Assembly: GCA_002786715.1 (NCBI GenBank)
Contig: PCTW01000062.1
Coordinates: 1 to 45,328, forward strand
Length of the DNA stretch: 45,328 bases
Direction: 5' to 3'
Source of the DNA: Bdellovibrio sp. CG22_combo_CG10-13_8_21_14_all_39_27
Lineage (GTDB): Bacteria; Bdellovibrionota; Bacteriovoracia; Bacteriovoracales; Bacteriovoracaceae
Part shown: positions 30,107 to 39,014 of the stretch, in pieces
How the letters are laid out: each line of letters opens with the position of its first letter
How positions within the stretch are numbered: position 1 is the stretch's first letter
The notes under the pieces: model-generated
What the model saw: only the letters and a program-made list of their open reading frames with translations
Told to the model about the DNA's origin: nothing
Database searches by the model: none
Made by a program: the position numbers and the translations under genes

Positions 30107-30568
30107 TTGTTAACTAAGATGGGCAAACAAATTGGCTTAAGTGTGATTCTATTAATCCTGCTCATAGAGACATTCCTTCTTGTTAGTTCCTATAAGAGTA
30201 GAAAGGGACAATTGGTCGATTTAAAAATAGCTTTAGAAAAAGATGTTTTTGTAAAAACAGGCCATGATTTCCATCAGATGCATCCAGGCATACTTGATGA
30301 CCAGCATATTGAGCAAATAATGAGTGGTTTCACCAGAAATGTGATCATCATTTCTTTAGTCATTGCCCTAATCACTTCAATAGGGACGATGGCCGTTTTT
30401 CATTTTTATGTGGGTAGGCATATCATTAGACTCGCTAGACTTAATACCATGAACAGAGGAATTCAAATTGCTCGTTGGAAAAAATTAGAAGATGTGCCCG
30501 ACAATGAAGTGGGGAGTTTGATCCTCGAGAGAGAAGCTTTAATCGAGCGGATCTGGGACCATCGGTAA
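30107..30568 (+). CDS. Kinase-less membrane sensor with HAMP-like domain
   Basis: A 153-aa protein: TM1 (about residues 9-26), a short periplasmic domain with KTGHDFHQMHPGILDDQHI, TM2 (about 76-99) and a HAMP-like helix pair (RLARLNTMNRG to LEREALIERI). The sensor resembles the N-terminus of the histidine kinase at 39011-40189, which has KTGKHFDELHPGILDNNDI at the same place. It ends before any kinase domain. A TTG start at 30107 with AGGAG 7 bases upstream is better supported than the ATG at 30119. It lies 9 bases after the fusion gene. Confidence 0.72.
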   Translation: MLTKMGKQIGLSVILLILLIETFLLVSSYKSRKGQLVDLKIALEKDVFVKTGHDFHQMHPGILDDQHIEQIMSGFTRNVIIISLVIALITSIGTMAVFHFYVGRHIIRLARLNTMNRGIQIARWKKLEDVPDNEVGSLILEREALIERIWDHR

Positions 30569-30684
30569 AAAATCTTGAAGCTGTGAACTCATTGTCAGCT
30601 TAATTTCCAATTTAGAATGTAAGTTCTTTTAATTAGTAGTCGTTTGTTGTACTTAACAAACGAGTATGAGAAGAGAGGTTGCCA

Positions 30685-31158
30685 ATGGAAAACGACATTT
30701 TTAAAGAAATTCAAAGCGCAAGAGGTAAAGTCGCTAACATACATCGAGTTTTTGAAAACCTTCCTCCTATGGTTGAAGGTCATTTCTATTTCTATAAAAA
30801 AATAATGCTCGACCAGGATTTACCCTTATCTCGACAAATGAGAGAATACTTAGCGGTATGGACAAGTCAGGCCAATGAGTGTTCTTATTGCATCAAACAT
30901 CACCAAGCTGCTCTTAAATTACATTATGCGGATCATTTAGATGAGAACAAAATGGAATTTTTTCAATCTTTGGTAAAAACGATAACAATTGAACCTCACA
31001 AGGCATCCTTGTTTAAGTATAAGGCTTTAGAATATGGAATTAGTGCTGCTGAATATTCGCACGCTGTAGCTATTATTGCTTATTTTAATATGGCCAATCG
31101 ATTGGTTTTTGCAATGGATACAGAGTTAGAAGAAGACTATGTAAAATCATGCCACTGA
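30685..31158 (+). CDS. AhpD-like / carboxymuconolactone decarboxylase family protein (second copy)
   Basis: A 157-aa helical protein with an AhpD-type site: LAVWTSQANECSYCIKHHQAAL, containing CxxC and a His three residues after it. It resembles the peroxidase-related subgroup. GAGAGG lies 5 bases before the ATG at 30685, which is preferred to a TTG at 30679. Its 3' end overlaps the glycosyltransferase gene by 10 bases. A second AhpD-like gene lies at 12330-12884, under a TetR-type operator. Confidence 0.85.
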   Translation: MENDIFKEIQSARGKVANIHRVFENLPPMVEGHFYFYKKIMLDQDLPLSRQMREYLAVWTSQANECSYCIKHHQAALKLHYADHLDENKMEFFQSLVKTITIEPHKASLFKYKALEYGISAAEYSHAVAIIAYFNMANRLVFAMDTELEEDYVKSCH

Positions 31159-31838
31159 AATCTTTTAAAATAGCAATTCCGCTATTAAATGAAGCTGAAT
31201 CACTTGTCGCTTCGTTACCATCCTTATCACAAGAATTAAAAAAACAAATTATTTTTATAGATAACGGCAGTATAGATGAAACCCATGAGTTACTGGAAAA
31301 ACATGATTGTTTTTATCTTGCTGAAAAACAAAAAGGCTACGGCTCGGCCTGCTATAAAGTCCAAGAATATGCTCTCCAAAATGAGATCAATTATCTTCTT
31401 TACTGCGATATAGAGGATTTGAGTCATCTGACCTGTATCATTCATAAATTCACTGATAGTAACTTTGAAAATTATGACTTTGTCTATACTAGAAGAATTA
31501 AGTATCGGGGAGCCTTTCATGCATACCTAGGAACTCAACTTATAGTTCATTTATCAAAATGGATGTTTGATAGGAATCTTCCTAGCGATTTAGGACCCGT
31601 GAGAATGGTTAAGGTTAAGTCTTTGGCTTCACTAAATATGGAAGATCGCTATTTTGGATGGACCCTTGAAATGCAGCTGCGATCTTTCAAGCATAAAATG
31701 TCTTTTAAAGAGATTGAAATCGATCATAGTATTCGAATTTACGGTCAGTCAAAAATATCAGGAAGCGCCCGTGGAAGAATCAAAGCGGCATACTATTTGA
31801 TTAAAGTTCTCTGTAAAAATTCCTCTTTTTTTTCTTAA
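31149..31838 (+). CDS. Family 2 glycosyltransferase
   Basis: A 229-aa GT-A enzyme. Nucleotide-sugar binding: IAIPLLNEAESLVASLP and IFIDNGSIDETHELL, then the metal-binding region YCDIEDLSH. C-terminal residues (SDLGPVRMVKVKSL, GWTLEMQLRSFKHKMSFKEIEI) match GT2 enzymes of the dolichyl-phosphate mannose synthase kind. No TM segment, so it is cytoplasmic or peripheral. It overlaps the preceding gene by 10 bases. GT2 genes occur in arsenosugar-type clusters, so it could supply a sugar step there (inference). Confidence 0.85.
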   Translation: MPLKSFKIAIPLLNEAESLVASLPSLSQELKKQIIFIDNGSIDETHELLEKHDCFYLAEKQKGYGSACYKVQEYALQNEINYLLYCDIEDLSHLTCIIHKFTDSNFENYDFVYTRRIKYRGAFHAYLGTQLIVHLSKWMFDRNLPSDLGPVRMVKVKSLASLNMEDRYFGWTLEMQLRSFKHKMSFKEIEIDHSIRIYGQSKISGSARGRIKAAYYLIKVLCKNSSFFS

Positions 31839-31853
31839 TTGTGAGTTAAGAAA
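31831..31853 (+). terminator. Hairpin at the glycosyltransferase stop codon
   Basis: TTTCTTAA (31831-31838) and TTAAGAAA (31846-31853) form an AT-rich 8-bp stem with a 7-base loop. The first arm contains the TAA stop of the gene. It could be a weak terminator; there is no long T-run. Confidence 0.35.
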
Positions 31854-31921
31854 TATAAACTTTATCTTATTAAGAACACGTATTAAATGTGATGCACAAT
31901 GAATCAATTTGGAGGTTACCA

Positions 31922-32404
31922 ATGAAAAATCAAATTTTAGCTTTTTTAAGTGTTATTGTGTTCCTTTTTTCGTCTAATGTTTTTGCCCAAAGAAACGTTT
32001 CAGAATGGAATTTGGATGCAAGTAAAGTAGCCATTTCAGGATATGATCCTGTCGCTTATTTTCCAGAGGGTGGCGGTCTCGCAAAGATTGGACAAGCTGA
32101 GCTTGAACTTCAGCATGAAGGTGTCCTCTATCGATTTTCCTCTCAAGAGAATCTTCAACTCTTTTTATCTAATCCAGAAAAGTATGAAGCAACTTATGGC
32201 GGTTGGTGTGCTACAGCAATGGCCATGGGACAAAAACTAGTTATCAACCCTGAGCGCTTTGTCGTCACAGGGAATAGATTGTTTCTCTTTTCCTTTTTAA
32301 ATGGGAATGACGCAAGAATGATGTGGCAACAAGATAGTGCTAAACTTGAAAGAAGAGCAGATTTTAATTGGAAAAAAGTGAGCGGAGAAGAAATTCGTAG
32401 ATAG
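31922..32404 (+). CDS. Secreted YHS-domain protein
   Basis: A 160-aa exported protein. Signal peptide ending near VFAQRN, then a YHS-type domain: AISGYDPVAYFPEGG and LYRFSSQENLQLFLSNPEKYEATYGGWCATAMAMG. YHS domains are small, often metal-binding modules found beside copper and other metal genes. One Cys (GGWCATAM) is conserved in relatives that carry GGYCA. GGAGGTTACC precedes the ATG at 31922. It is flanked by a hairpin upstream and a terminator downstream, so it may be its own transcription unit. Confidence 0.85.
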   Translation: MKNQILAFLSVIVFLFSSNVFAQRNVSEWNLDASKVAISGYDPVAYFPEGGGLAKIGQAELELQHEGVLYRFSSQENLQLFLSNPEKYEATYGGWCATAMAMGQKLVINPERFVVTGNRLFLFSFLNGNDARMMWQQDSAKLERRADFNWKKVSGEEIRR

Positions 32405-32431
32405 ATTCAATGACACACATACGAGTTTCCC

Positions 32432-32461
32432 GAAGGCCGAAATAAATTCGGCCTTCCTTTT
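32432..32461 (+). terminator. Terminator after YHS gene
   Basis: GAAGGCCGAA (32432-32441) and TTCGGCCTTC (32447-32456) form a perfect 10-bp stem with a 5-base loop, followed by CTTTTG. Confidence 0.75.
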
Positions 32462-32470
32462 GAGGTTCTT

Positions 32471-33373
32471 ATGAAAAAACTATTGCTTTTAGCCTTTTGC
32501 TTAACTTTAAATTCTTGTCTAGAGATCGATAAAGATCAGGATCAGATTTTCTCGTATAATGATCCCTTTTATCTTGGTATTAATGATTTGTTGGCCAATT
32601 GCGCCTCGGATTCTCAAAATTCCATGACAAATTGGACAAAATCTTATGATGAACTTCTTAAAGATTATCGCTTAAGTTCTTTCAAAATTGATTTCGAAGG
32701 AATCGCAAACACTAATAGCACCTGTCGTTTAATAAAAACATTTGAAAAAGTAGAACTAAAATCATTCAAAGAATTTTACGCTGAGAATTCGACTGCGATG
32801 CTAGTCAATATCTACAACGTTTTAATGTTGGACATTGTCTCTCGAAACTTGAATCAAACTTTAGAGGATGGCAAACCTGATTTACCTGAAAATCATTCAC
32901 CTCTAAATATTTATAATAAAGGATTAGGCCTCTTTCGTGAAGTAAAATGGCCAATTTTCAATCGATACATGAGCCTAGATCAAGTTGAACAACTTATCAG
33001 TTCTGACCAGCGCTATATTAGCGGTCTTCTTCTCTTTCGTGCGATGAAGGGTTTTAATCCTTTGCCAGAGAAATCATTTACTCATCAAACTTTACTTAGT
33101 TTTTATCAAGAAAGTTTGAACAAATATGTAAATCAAGAAATTTTCTATGATGATTCAGATGAGCAATATATAGCTTATGCTCCTGGAAATTTGCAATTTA
33201 TATCCAACGACACTTTTTCTGCACAGAAATTATTGAGACAGCTCATTTATAAAAATTTAGATGTTGGAGAGTGGGGTGAGATTTTGAGGGCTGAAGATAT
33301 TCTTCATCACGGTGAAGGTAATTATAAATGGAGCATCAAATTTAATCCCGTCAACTGGCAATTGGCAAAATAG
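32471..33373 (+). CDS. Degenerate DUF547-like lipoprotein (copy 2)
   Basis: A 300-aa lipoprotein; the lipobox LNSC places the lipidated Cys at residue 16. It keeps parts of the DUF547 pattern (AMLVNIYNVLMLDIV, MSLDQVEQLI, FNPVNWQLAK) but lacks the HFAVNCASIGCP motif; at that place it reads GLLLFRAMKGFNPLPEKSF. It is therefore a diverged, probably non-catalytic member next to two more typical copies. GAGG precedes the ATG. Together with the following beta-barrel and DUF547 genes it looks co-transcribed. Confidence 0.68.
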   Translation: MKKLLLLAFCLTLNSCLEIDKDQDQIFSYNDPFYLGINDLLANCASDSQNSMTNWTKSYDELLKDYRLSSFKIDFEGIANTNSTCRLIKTFEKVELKSFKEFYAENSTAMLVNIYNVLMLDIVSRNLNQTLEDGKPDLPENHSPLNIYNKGLGLFREVKWPIFNRYMSLDQVEQLISSDQRYISGLLLFRAMKGFNPLPEKSFTHQTLLSFYQESLNKYVNQEIFYDDSDEQYIAYAPGNLQFISNDTFSAQKLLRQLIYKNLDVGEWGEILRAEDILHHGEGNYKWSIKFNPVNWQLAK

Positions 33374-33378
33374 GAACT

Positions 33379-34485
33379 ATGAAATTATTAACACTTTTTT
33401 CTGTGATCTATCTTTTGACTTCCGTTGATTCTTTTGCAAGCCTAAAATTTAATTTAGGCCAAGGTTATAGTAACAATATTTCAAAGAATAAAACCGAACA
33501 TCTTAAAGGCCAATTTTTAGATTCAGATTTATCAGTTGATACAAAAATTCAACCTATTAATACGATAGCAACATTTTCGTTCATTAATAGACATTATAAG
33601 GATGAAGTATATGCTGACAACTTTGATTCATCAGTTTTCTCATTTGATACAATCTCAGATTTTCTTTTGAAGCAAAACACTATTTTCATTGGGGGAATAC
33701 ATGGAGAGCGTTTTGATGGACGAGGAATTGATTTTGATAACAACTCAGTTTTAGGCAGGGACGAACTTTATAGTATTTATGCAATAAATGGTGGAATTAC
33801 TCAAACTCATAAGTATGAGAAGATTGATCTTCTTTTTGGTTTTGATCTTGAATTGGGATATAAACGATTTGATACTTTATCTAATGATGAGAACGGTAAT
33901 CTTTTTAGAGATGATCAAGATGGATTTACACAGAAAGTATGGGCCTTGATAAAGAATCGAAAAGGTGATGATGTTAAAGTGACCGCTTTTCATTCGAAAA
34001 CGGCTTTCCATGAACGCCGCTCTCGATTTACAGAAGGAACACTTGATAACTCAAGAAGGAATCCTTTTCAAGAACTCGAAATCTGGAAAGTTTCTATTCA
34101 ATATGAAAAGAAATTTGATTTTTTTGATCTTCAATTCATAGGTGAGTCCGATATTCAAGATGATCTCATTTTTGGCGCTCTTGATAGTAAACAAAATTCA
34201 CTTGCTCTTAGTTTTACATTTGATTTTTTTGATTTGCTTATTTTGAGACCTTCCATGAGTTTTTCAAATAGAAAATTTCAAACATTTGTGGCCGATCTTA
34301 TCAACAACCCAAGTGCAACAGAGAAAAGAAAAGACCGCTCCTTTGTCCAATCTGTGAATTTTGAAGTGCCTTATAAGAATCTACGATTTACGATCAATCT
34401 TCAGAATACTAAGAATGATTCAAACTATCAGTTAGAGGGATATCATGAACACTCATTTGGATTTGGCCTTGGGATACATTTTTAG
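33379..34485 (+). CDS. Outer-membrane beta-barrel protein, unknown function
   Basis: A 368-aa protein. A signal peptide ends near SFASLK, followed by many alternating amphipathic strands (for example FSFDTISDFLL, LFGFDLELGYKRF, FKVSIQ-like blocks) and a C-terminal HSFGFGLGIHF, whose final Phe is the usual BAM recognition residue. The interior is rich in Asp, Phe and Lys. I do not recognise the family. It starts 5 bases after the degenerate DUF547 gene and overlaps the next DUF547 gene by 41 bases. Confidence 0.72.
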   Translation: MKLLTLFSVIYLLTSVDSFASLKFNLGQGYSNNISKNKTEHLKGQFLDSDLSVDTKIQPINTIATFSFINRHYKDEVYADNFDSSVFSFDTISDFLLKQNTIFIGGIHGERFDGRGIDFDNNSVLGRDELYSIYAINGGITQTHKYEKIDLLFGFDLELGYKRFDTLSNDENGNLFRDDQDGFTQKVWALIKNRKGDDVKVTAFHSKTAFHERRSRFTEGTLDNSRRNPFQELEIWKVSIQYEKKFDFFDLQFIGESDIQDDLIFGALDSKQNSLALSFTFDFFDLLILRPSMSFSNRKFQTFVADLINNPSATEKRKDRSFVQSVNFEVPYKNLRFTINLQNTKNDSNYQLEGYHEHSFGFGLGIHF

Positions 34486-35398
34486 ATGTTTTATTATAAG
34501 TACTCTATTCATTTCAACTTTATTTGCATCAGGGAATACTGCTGGAGGAGGAGGCAAAAGTTCTGTTCAAGCAAATGACGGATCACTTTCTATTGATTTT
34601 AAAACCACAGCAATCAAAGATTCTAAAATCAAAGAATTTACTGAAAATTTGAATAACCAATTAAATTATGAAGAGTTTGATTTTTTTTTGAAAGATGCAG
34701 TTCATTGGAATACGATGATGAACGCTACTAGAGTAGATTATCGTAAATTAAATGTAAGCAATTTTAAAAACTATACAGATAAACTTTTAAATCTTTCCAA
34801 GACCCAAGTGGATCAATTACCTCTCAATGAACAGAAAGCATTTTATATCAATCTTTACAATTCTCTTACCTTGTTATTGGTTGTCAGAAATTATCCCATC
34901 GAATCAATTAAGGAATTAGGCAGTGGTTTTCCCTTGTATCAATCGCCTTGGAAAAAACGTTTTTTCTATCTTTTTGGTCAATTTTCTTCTTTGGATAAAG
35001 TTGAGCATGAATTGGTAAGAGGGAATCCAAAGCTTATTGATCCTCTTCTTCATTTTGCTTTTAATTGCGCCTCTATTGGTTGTCCAGCATTGCTCGATAA
35101 GGCCTTTACTGGTCAAAACATTGAAGAGCAATTGAAGCTAGCAACAAATTCATTTTTATCTGATAGGAGTAGAAATTTTTTCAAGGGAGACACCCTCTAT
35201 GTTTCAAGTATTTTCAAATGGTATGAATCAGATTTCACTTCTGATTTTAGAAAAATTAATGGATTAAAAGATTTTTTCAAGCGTTATGCTTCCTCACTTG
35301 CTGATGGCAATCAGATCATAGTGAATACTCTTAAATCGGGAAATTTTAGGATTGAGTTCTTGCCCTATAATTGGGCACTTAACGACAAATTTCAATGA
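34445..35398 (+). CDS. Secreted DUF547 protein (copy 3)
   Basis: A 317-aa exported protein. A signal-like N-terminus is followed by a Gly-rich GNTAGGGGK stretch. DUF547 motifs are complete: KAFYINLYNSLTLLLV, SSLDKVEHELV, HFAFNCASIGCPAL, SSIFKWYESDF and LPYNWALN. The start at 34445 has GAGGG upstream, so the 41-base overlap with the barrel gene looks genuine. The stop overlaps the next ATG (ATGA). It resembles copy 1 (27202-27954) and differs from copy 2 by keeping the NCASIGCP motif. Confidence 0.88.
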   Translation: MNTHLDLALGYIFRCFIISTLFISTLFASGNTAGGGGKSSVQANDGSLSIDFKTTAIKDSKIKEFTENLNNQLNYEEFDFFLKDAVHWNTMMNATRVDYRKLNVSNFKNYTDKLLNLSKTQVDQLPLNEQKAFYINLYNSLTLLLVVRNYPIESIKELGSGFPLYQSPWKKRFFYLFGQFSSLDKVEHELVRGNPKLIDPLLHFAFNCASIGCPALLDKAFTGQNIEEQLKLATNSFLSDRSRNFFKGDTLYVSSIFKWYESDFTSDFRKINGLKDFFKRYASSLADGNQIIVNTLKSGNFRIEFLPYNWALNDKFQ

Positions 35399-36582
35399 CA
35401 TTCTTAATTTGTAGTTTATTGGTTTTACTCTGTTCTCATCTACCAGAGACAAATGTTATTCTGATTATATTTGCAATGTACGGAAGCCTTAGCTTGGTGT
35501 TCTTATCTTCCAGTTTTTTTAAAGTTGAAAAGGACTCATTTTTTTCGTTGATTTCTTTTCTTCCCTTATTAATTAGTATACCAATTCTTGAAAATGACTT
35601 TAATCGCTATTTCATCGAGGCCTATTATTTTTTGAAGGGTATTGATATTTATAATATCAGACCTAGTGATTATTTCACTTATAAAGCAGAGTTCCTCCTC
35701 TTCTATAAAAATTTTGGTTTTCCTGAAGTTCCTTCAATTTACGGTCCTATGACCCATCTTTTTCACGGTTTTTTCGTCTCTTTTTTTCCTAGTGAGTGGA
35801 TTCTTTATGGATTAAAATTTTTTTACTGGTTAATCCTTTTGTTCTTTCTTAGACGAGTCAAATTGATCTCCACACTGTTTGTCTTTTTTCTTTGGAGCGA
35901 GTTTGTTAATTCCGTTCATATTGATGCATTAGTCGTCTTCTTTTTTGTCTTAGGAATTCATTTCGCAAACAGCAAACAAATTGCAATTTCGGCATTACTC
36001 TTTCTCCTCTCAAGTTTGATGAAAGCAACTGTTTTGCTCTTTATTCCGTTTGTCGTAGTAGCCTATTTCAATTTAAAGAAAGTAAGCACTTACTTATTTC
36101 TTCTGCTGTTAACGATACTTGCTTACTTTTATTTCAATCTTGATTCAGTCAGTGTCTTTTTGTCAGATTGGATATGGAATCCTGGATTTATAAAATTTAT
36201 CTCATTAGAATACAGGCATGTTGGATTTGCGTTTGTTGGGATTGTTTTCCTTTTTTTTATCTTTCAAAGTCAGCAGTTTAAGCGTGAGAATTTAAATCTT
36301 ATCCTTGGACTTGTATCTCTTGCTCATTTGCTGTTGTCTTTTACAGTGAACGCTTGGTATCTCATTTATCCACTCATTTTTTTCAATATGAGTGGGAGAA
36401 AAGGGGCAATGGGTACTATTCTTTTAGCTTGGCCACTCTGTTATGCTCCTTGGTCAAGTCAACAAGATTTTGTAAAGATGAGCAATGTCCTTTTCCATCT
36501 GATGGGGTGGAGTGTTTTTTTCTATGAGTCATTCATTTCACTTAATTTAAAATTAAGCAAGATGAATGACTCAACTGGCTGA
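35395..36582 (+). CDS. Polytopic membrane protein, possible GT-C glycosyltransferase
   Basis: A 395-aa protein with about ten TM helices. The first periplasmic loop contains LENDFNRYFIEAYYFLKGIDIYN, close to the GT-C/GT87-like pattern with a catalytic acidic residue, Arg-Tyr and a later GxNPY-like turn. Such enzymes use polyprenyl-phosphate sugars on the periplasmic face. No other motif supports a specific substrate. It starts in overlap with the DUF547 copy 3 stop. A strong hairpin covers its 3' end (36526-36572). Confidence 0.65.
   Translation: MTFLICSLLVLLCSHLPETNVILIIFAMYGSLSLVFLSSSFFKVEKDSFFSLISFLPLLISIPILENDFNRYFIEAYYFLKGIDIYNIRPSDYFTYKAEFLLFYKNFGFPEVPSIYGPMTHLFHGFFVSFFPSEWILYGLKFFYWLILLFFLRRVKLISTLFVFFLWSEFVNSVHIDALVVFFFVLGIHFANSKQIAISALLFLLSSLMKATVLLFIPFVVVAYFNLKKVSTYLFLLLLTILAYFYFNLDSVSVFLSDWIWNPGFIKFISLEYRHVGFAFVGIVFLFFIFQSQQFKRENLNLILGLVSLAHLLLSFTVNAWYLIYPLIFFNMSGRKGAMGTILLAWPLCYAPWSSQQDFVKMSNVLFHLMGWSVFFYESFISLNLKLSKMNDSTG
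36526..36572 (+). terminator. Large stem-loop over the 3' end of the GT-C-like gene
   Basis: GAGTCATTCAT (36526-36536) pairs perfectly with ATGAATGACTC (36562-36572), and the loop holds a second hairpin CTTAATT/AATTAAG (36541-36557). It lies inside the coding region, ending 10 bases before its last base. T-rich DNA follows at about 36590. Confidence 0.5.
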
Positions 36583-36679
36583 TATCATTTGAATTTTTTG
36601 ATTGTAAAAAGTAACGGCAGTCTGTTTATTTGAGCTCAATTTATCTATGATCTGTTTATCAATAAAATGAGGTGTTGAA

Positions 36680-38137
36680 ATGAAATTGTTAATCTTAATA
36701 ATAGGCTTACTCAGTTTAAATATTCATGCTTTTGAAGTTGATAGGCAAGTTCATATCGTTTCGCAAAAACTTCCTGAAATTTTAAAGTCGATAGATTCAA
36801 GTGATTTTGATGATACTACTTTAAGAACTATAGAATCCTACTCTCTCACATTGCTGACATCCATTAATAAATTAAAAAGTCAAACTTCATATCAAGAGCG
36901 ACCTTTAAGCGGAGCTGAGCTTCTAGAGCTCCATACCTTAATGAATTGTTTTACCAAGTTAACATCTACAATCTCAATGCGAATCGACGAGTTCGCTGCG
37001 AATCAAGATTATTCTTTTCATTTTGTTCAGGCCAATGTTGTTCTTGGCATTCTTAGCTATCGATTGGTTAATGAGTTGGTTGGCTCTCAAAAGATTGTGA
37101 ATGTTCTTAGTTATTCTGATCGATCTTTTGATCTCAAAAAGCGTGAGTTATTCGCTCTCTTAAAGGTGTTAAGCTCAAGATCTTTTAAAGAGAAAACTTT
37201 GAAAAAAATGCAGGGGCTTAGTTCAAGTGAAATTGAATTAGTTAAAAGCACTCAATATTTTAGTCAAGCTTTTGATTTCCAAAAAGATTCATATAATGAG
37301 CTTCGTTCTTTAATTTTTAAGAATAAGATTTTTAAAGCGAAGAGGTTTGCTCTTCATCACTTGAGTGGAGCTTTCGGTAATACCTCTGGTTCAATTCGTT
37401 GGCGCAAGGGATATCTCTTTAAAAATGAATCGATTATTCGAAAGATAGAATCAGAATTGAAGCCTTTAGATATCATTACTGAAAAAACGGCCTTCGCTCT
37501 CACTGATAAGTTTATTCCAGGACATTTTGGTCATAATGCTATTTGGTTAGGAACTAAAGACCAATTGATTGAAATTGGCATTTGGAATCATCCAGTGATC
37601 TCTCCCTTCCAAAATGAAATTGAGCAAGGATTTAGTATCATTGAAACGGACAGAACTGGAACTCATCTCAAGAAGTTATCAGATTTCATGAATGTTGATG
37701 AATTTGCAGCATTAAGGATTAGTCATTTAGGGGATGATCTTAGTCATTATTACAAGATTGCTTTATCTCAACTCGGCAAGAAATATGACTTCAATTTTGA
37801 TGTTGAGTCAACTGATAGGTTAGTTTGCTCAGAACTTCTCTATCAAACTTTTGCTCATATTATTTGGCCGACAGAAAAATATTTAGGTCGATTTACCATC
37901 TCTCCCGATAACGTTGTTTCTCTTTCACTCTTTAATCAGTCTCCACTCAGTCTTGTTAATTACATCGCAGGCGATAAGCAAGGTGAAATTCATTATAAAG
38001 GCATAAAAGAGCTAGCGGAGGATATAGACTTTAACGAAGACCACAATTATTTAAACCCTCAACGACAGATTGATTATGTGACTCTTCTCAATATTGATCA
38101 TGGGAATCACTTTTACAAGTTATCATGGTTTAAGTAA
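36680..38137 (+). CDS. Secreted YiiX-like permuted NlpC/P60 protein with large N-terminal domain
   Basis: A 485-aa exported protein. Signal peptide (MKLLILIIGLLSLNIHAF), an uncharacterised helical domain of about 220 residues, then a permuted NlpC/P60 domain from about residue 260: LDIITEKTAFALTDKF, catalytic His in GHFGHNAIWLG, and the later nucleophile Cys in RLVCSELLYQTF. That order matches the protein at 16342-17058 but the two differ in length and export. Likely a peptidoglycan, peptide or lipid amidase of the envelope. GAGGTG precedes the ATG. The last bases overlap the convergent LysR gene by 8. Confidence 0.78.
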   Translation: MKLLILIIGLLSLNIHAFEVDRQVHIVSQKLPEILKSIDSSDFDDTTLRTIESYSLTLLTSINKLKSQTSYQERPLSGAELLELHTLMNCFTKLTSTISMRIDEFAANQDYSFHFVQANVVLGILSYRLVNELVGSQKIVNVLSYSDRSFDLKKRELFALLKVLSSRSFKEKTLKKMQGLSSSEIELVKSTQYFSQAFDFQKDSYNELRSLIFKNKIFKAKRFALHHLSGAFGNTSGSIRWRKGYLFKNESIIRKIESELKPLDIITEKTAFALTDKFIPGHFGHNAIWLGTKDQLIEIGIWNHPVISPFQNEIEQGFSIIETDRTGTHLKKLSDFMNVDEFAALRISHLGDDLSHYYKIALSQLGKKYDFNFDVESTDRLVCSELLYQTFAHIIWPTEKYLGRFTISPDNVVSLSLFNQSPLSLVNYIAGDKQGEIHYKGIKELAEDIDFNEDHNYLNPQRQIDYVTLLNIDHGNHFYKLSWFK

Positions 38138-39014
38138 AATTGATTAATTCCTCTGATATTTTGAGAGTGAGATCTTTTGAAAAGTCTTTTCTCACGATTA
38201 AACATAGCTGATGATTAGACTTACTCGAGTCCCATTTTTCAGAAAATTCAGACGAAACATCCTTTAACTCACTATTTTCTTGTCCTATTTCATCTGGCAA
38301 AATAGCAACGATTTTCTGATTGAGACATAGGGCGAGAAGGACTTCGAAACTATCAGTTTGAATATCGAATCCTTTGGAACTCAATTGATTATCCTTTAGG
38401 GTTTTCATCACAAAAGAGGCGCGTCCATCAGAAGAGGAACTTAAACAGCCTATCGGAAAGTTCTTGTAATCTGGGGAAGGAATTTGGTTGGAAATATACA
38501 TTGCCAATCGATTTACACGAATCTTGTAAATATCAAAATTTTCAGATTCTCTCGGTTCTATGACCATGGCCATATCCAAATGACCGAGGTTAACCAAAGT
38601 AGTAAGTTCGTAACTCCTCCCAATTTTCAGTTCAATGTTTAATTCCGGGTTATATTTTTTAATGGTCGAAAAAACCGTTGGCATATATCGAATGGCGATG
38701 CTGTCGTAAGCTCCAATTCTTATCTTGTCAAATAAATTTCCATGATTCTTTACTGATTCAAGTTGCTCTATCTGAATCAGTATCTTCTCTAATCCATCGA
38801 GTAGATTTTTTCCTGCATTGGTAAGAAAAATACCTTTTTTGTCCCGTACAATTAAAGTAGATTCGACATGTTTCTCAAGGGCTTTGATGGCTTGAGTTAA
38901 AGCGGAGGGAGTAATTCCTAACAATGACGAAGCAAGTTTCAAATCTCCAGTCTCTGCAACTTTTCGCAAAAAATTTATTTTCGTTAAATTGGAGAAAAGG
39001 TCAATTTTATTCAC
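38130..39014 (-). CDS. LysR-family transcriptional regulator
   Basis: A 294-aa protein. N-terminal HTH: FLRKVAETGDLKLASSLLGITPSALTQAIKALEKHVESTLIVRDKKGIFLTNAGKNLL, followed by a periplasmic-binding-protein-like effector domain (IRIGAYDSIAIRYMPTVFSTIKKY). Length is normal. Its ATG overlaps the stop of the histidine kinase by 4 bases (ATGA), so both are translated from one message, an unusual pairing since LysR proteins normally respond to small molecules and kinases to response regulators. Its 3' end overlaps the convergent gene. Confidence 0.92.
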   Translation of the reverse strand: MNKIDLFSNLTKINFLRKVAETGDLKLASSLLGITPSALTQAIKALEKHVESTLIVRDKKGIFLTNAGKNLLDGLEKILIQIEQLESVKNHGNLFDKIRIGAYDSIAIRYMPTVFSTIKKYNPELNIELKIGRSYELTTLVNLGHLDMAMVIEPRESENFDIYKIRVNRLAMYISNQIPSPDYKNFPIGCLSSSSDGRASFVMKTLKDNQLSSKGFDIQTDSFEVLLALCLNQKIVAILPDEIGQENSELKDVSSEFSEKWDSSKSNHQLCLIVRKDFSKDLTLKISEELINFT

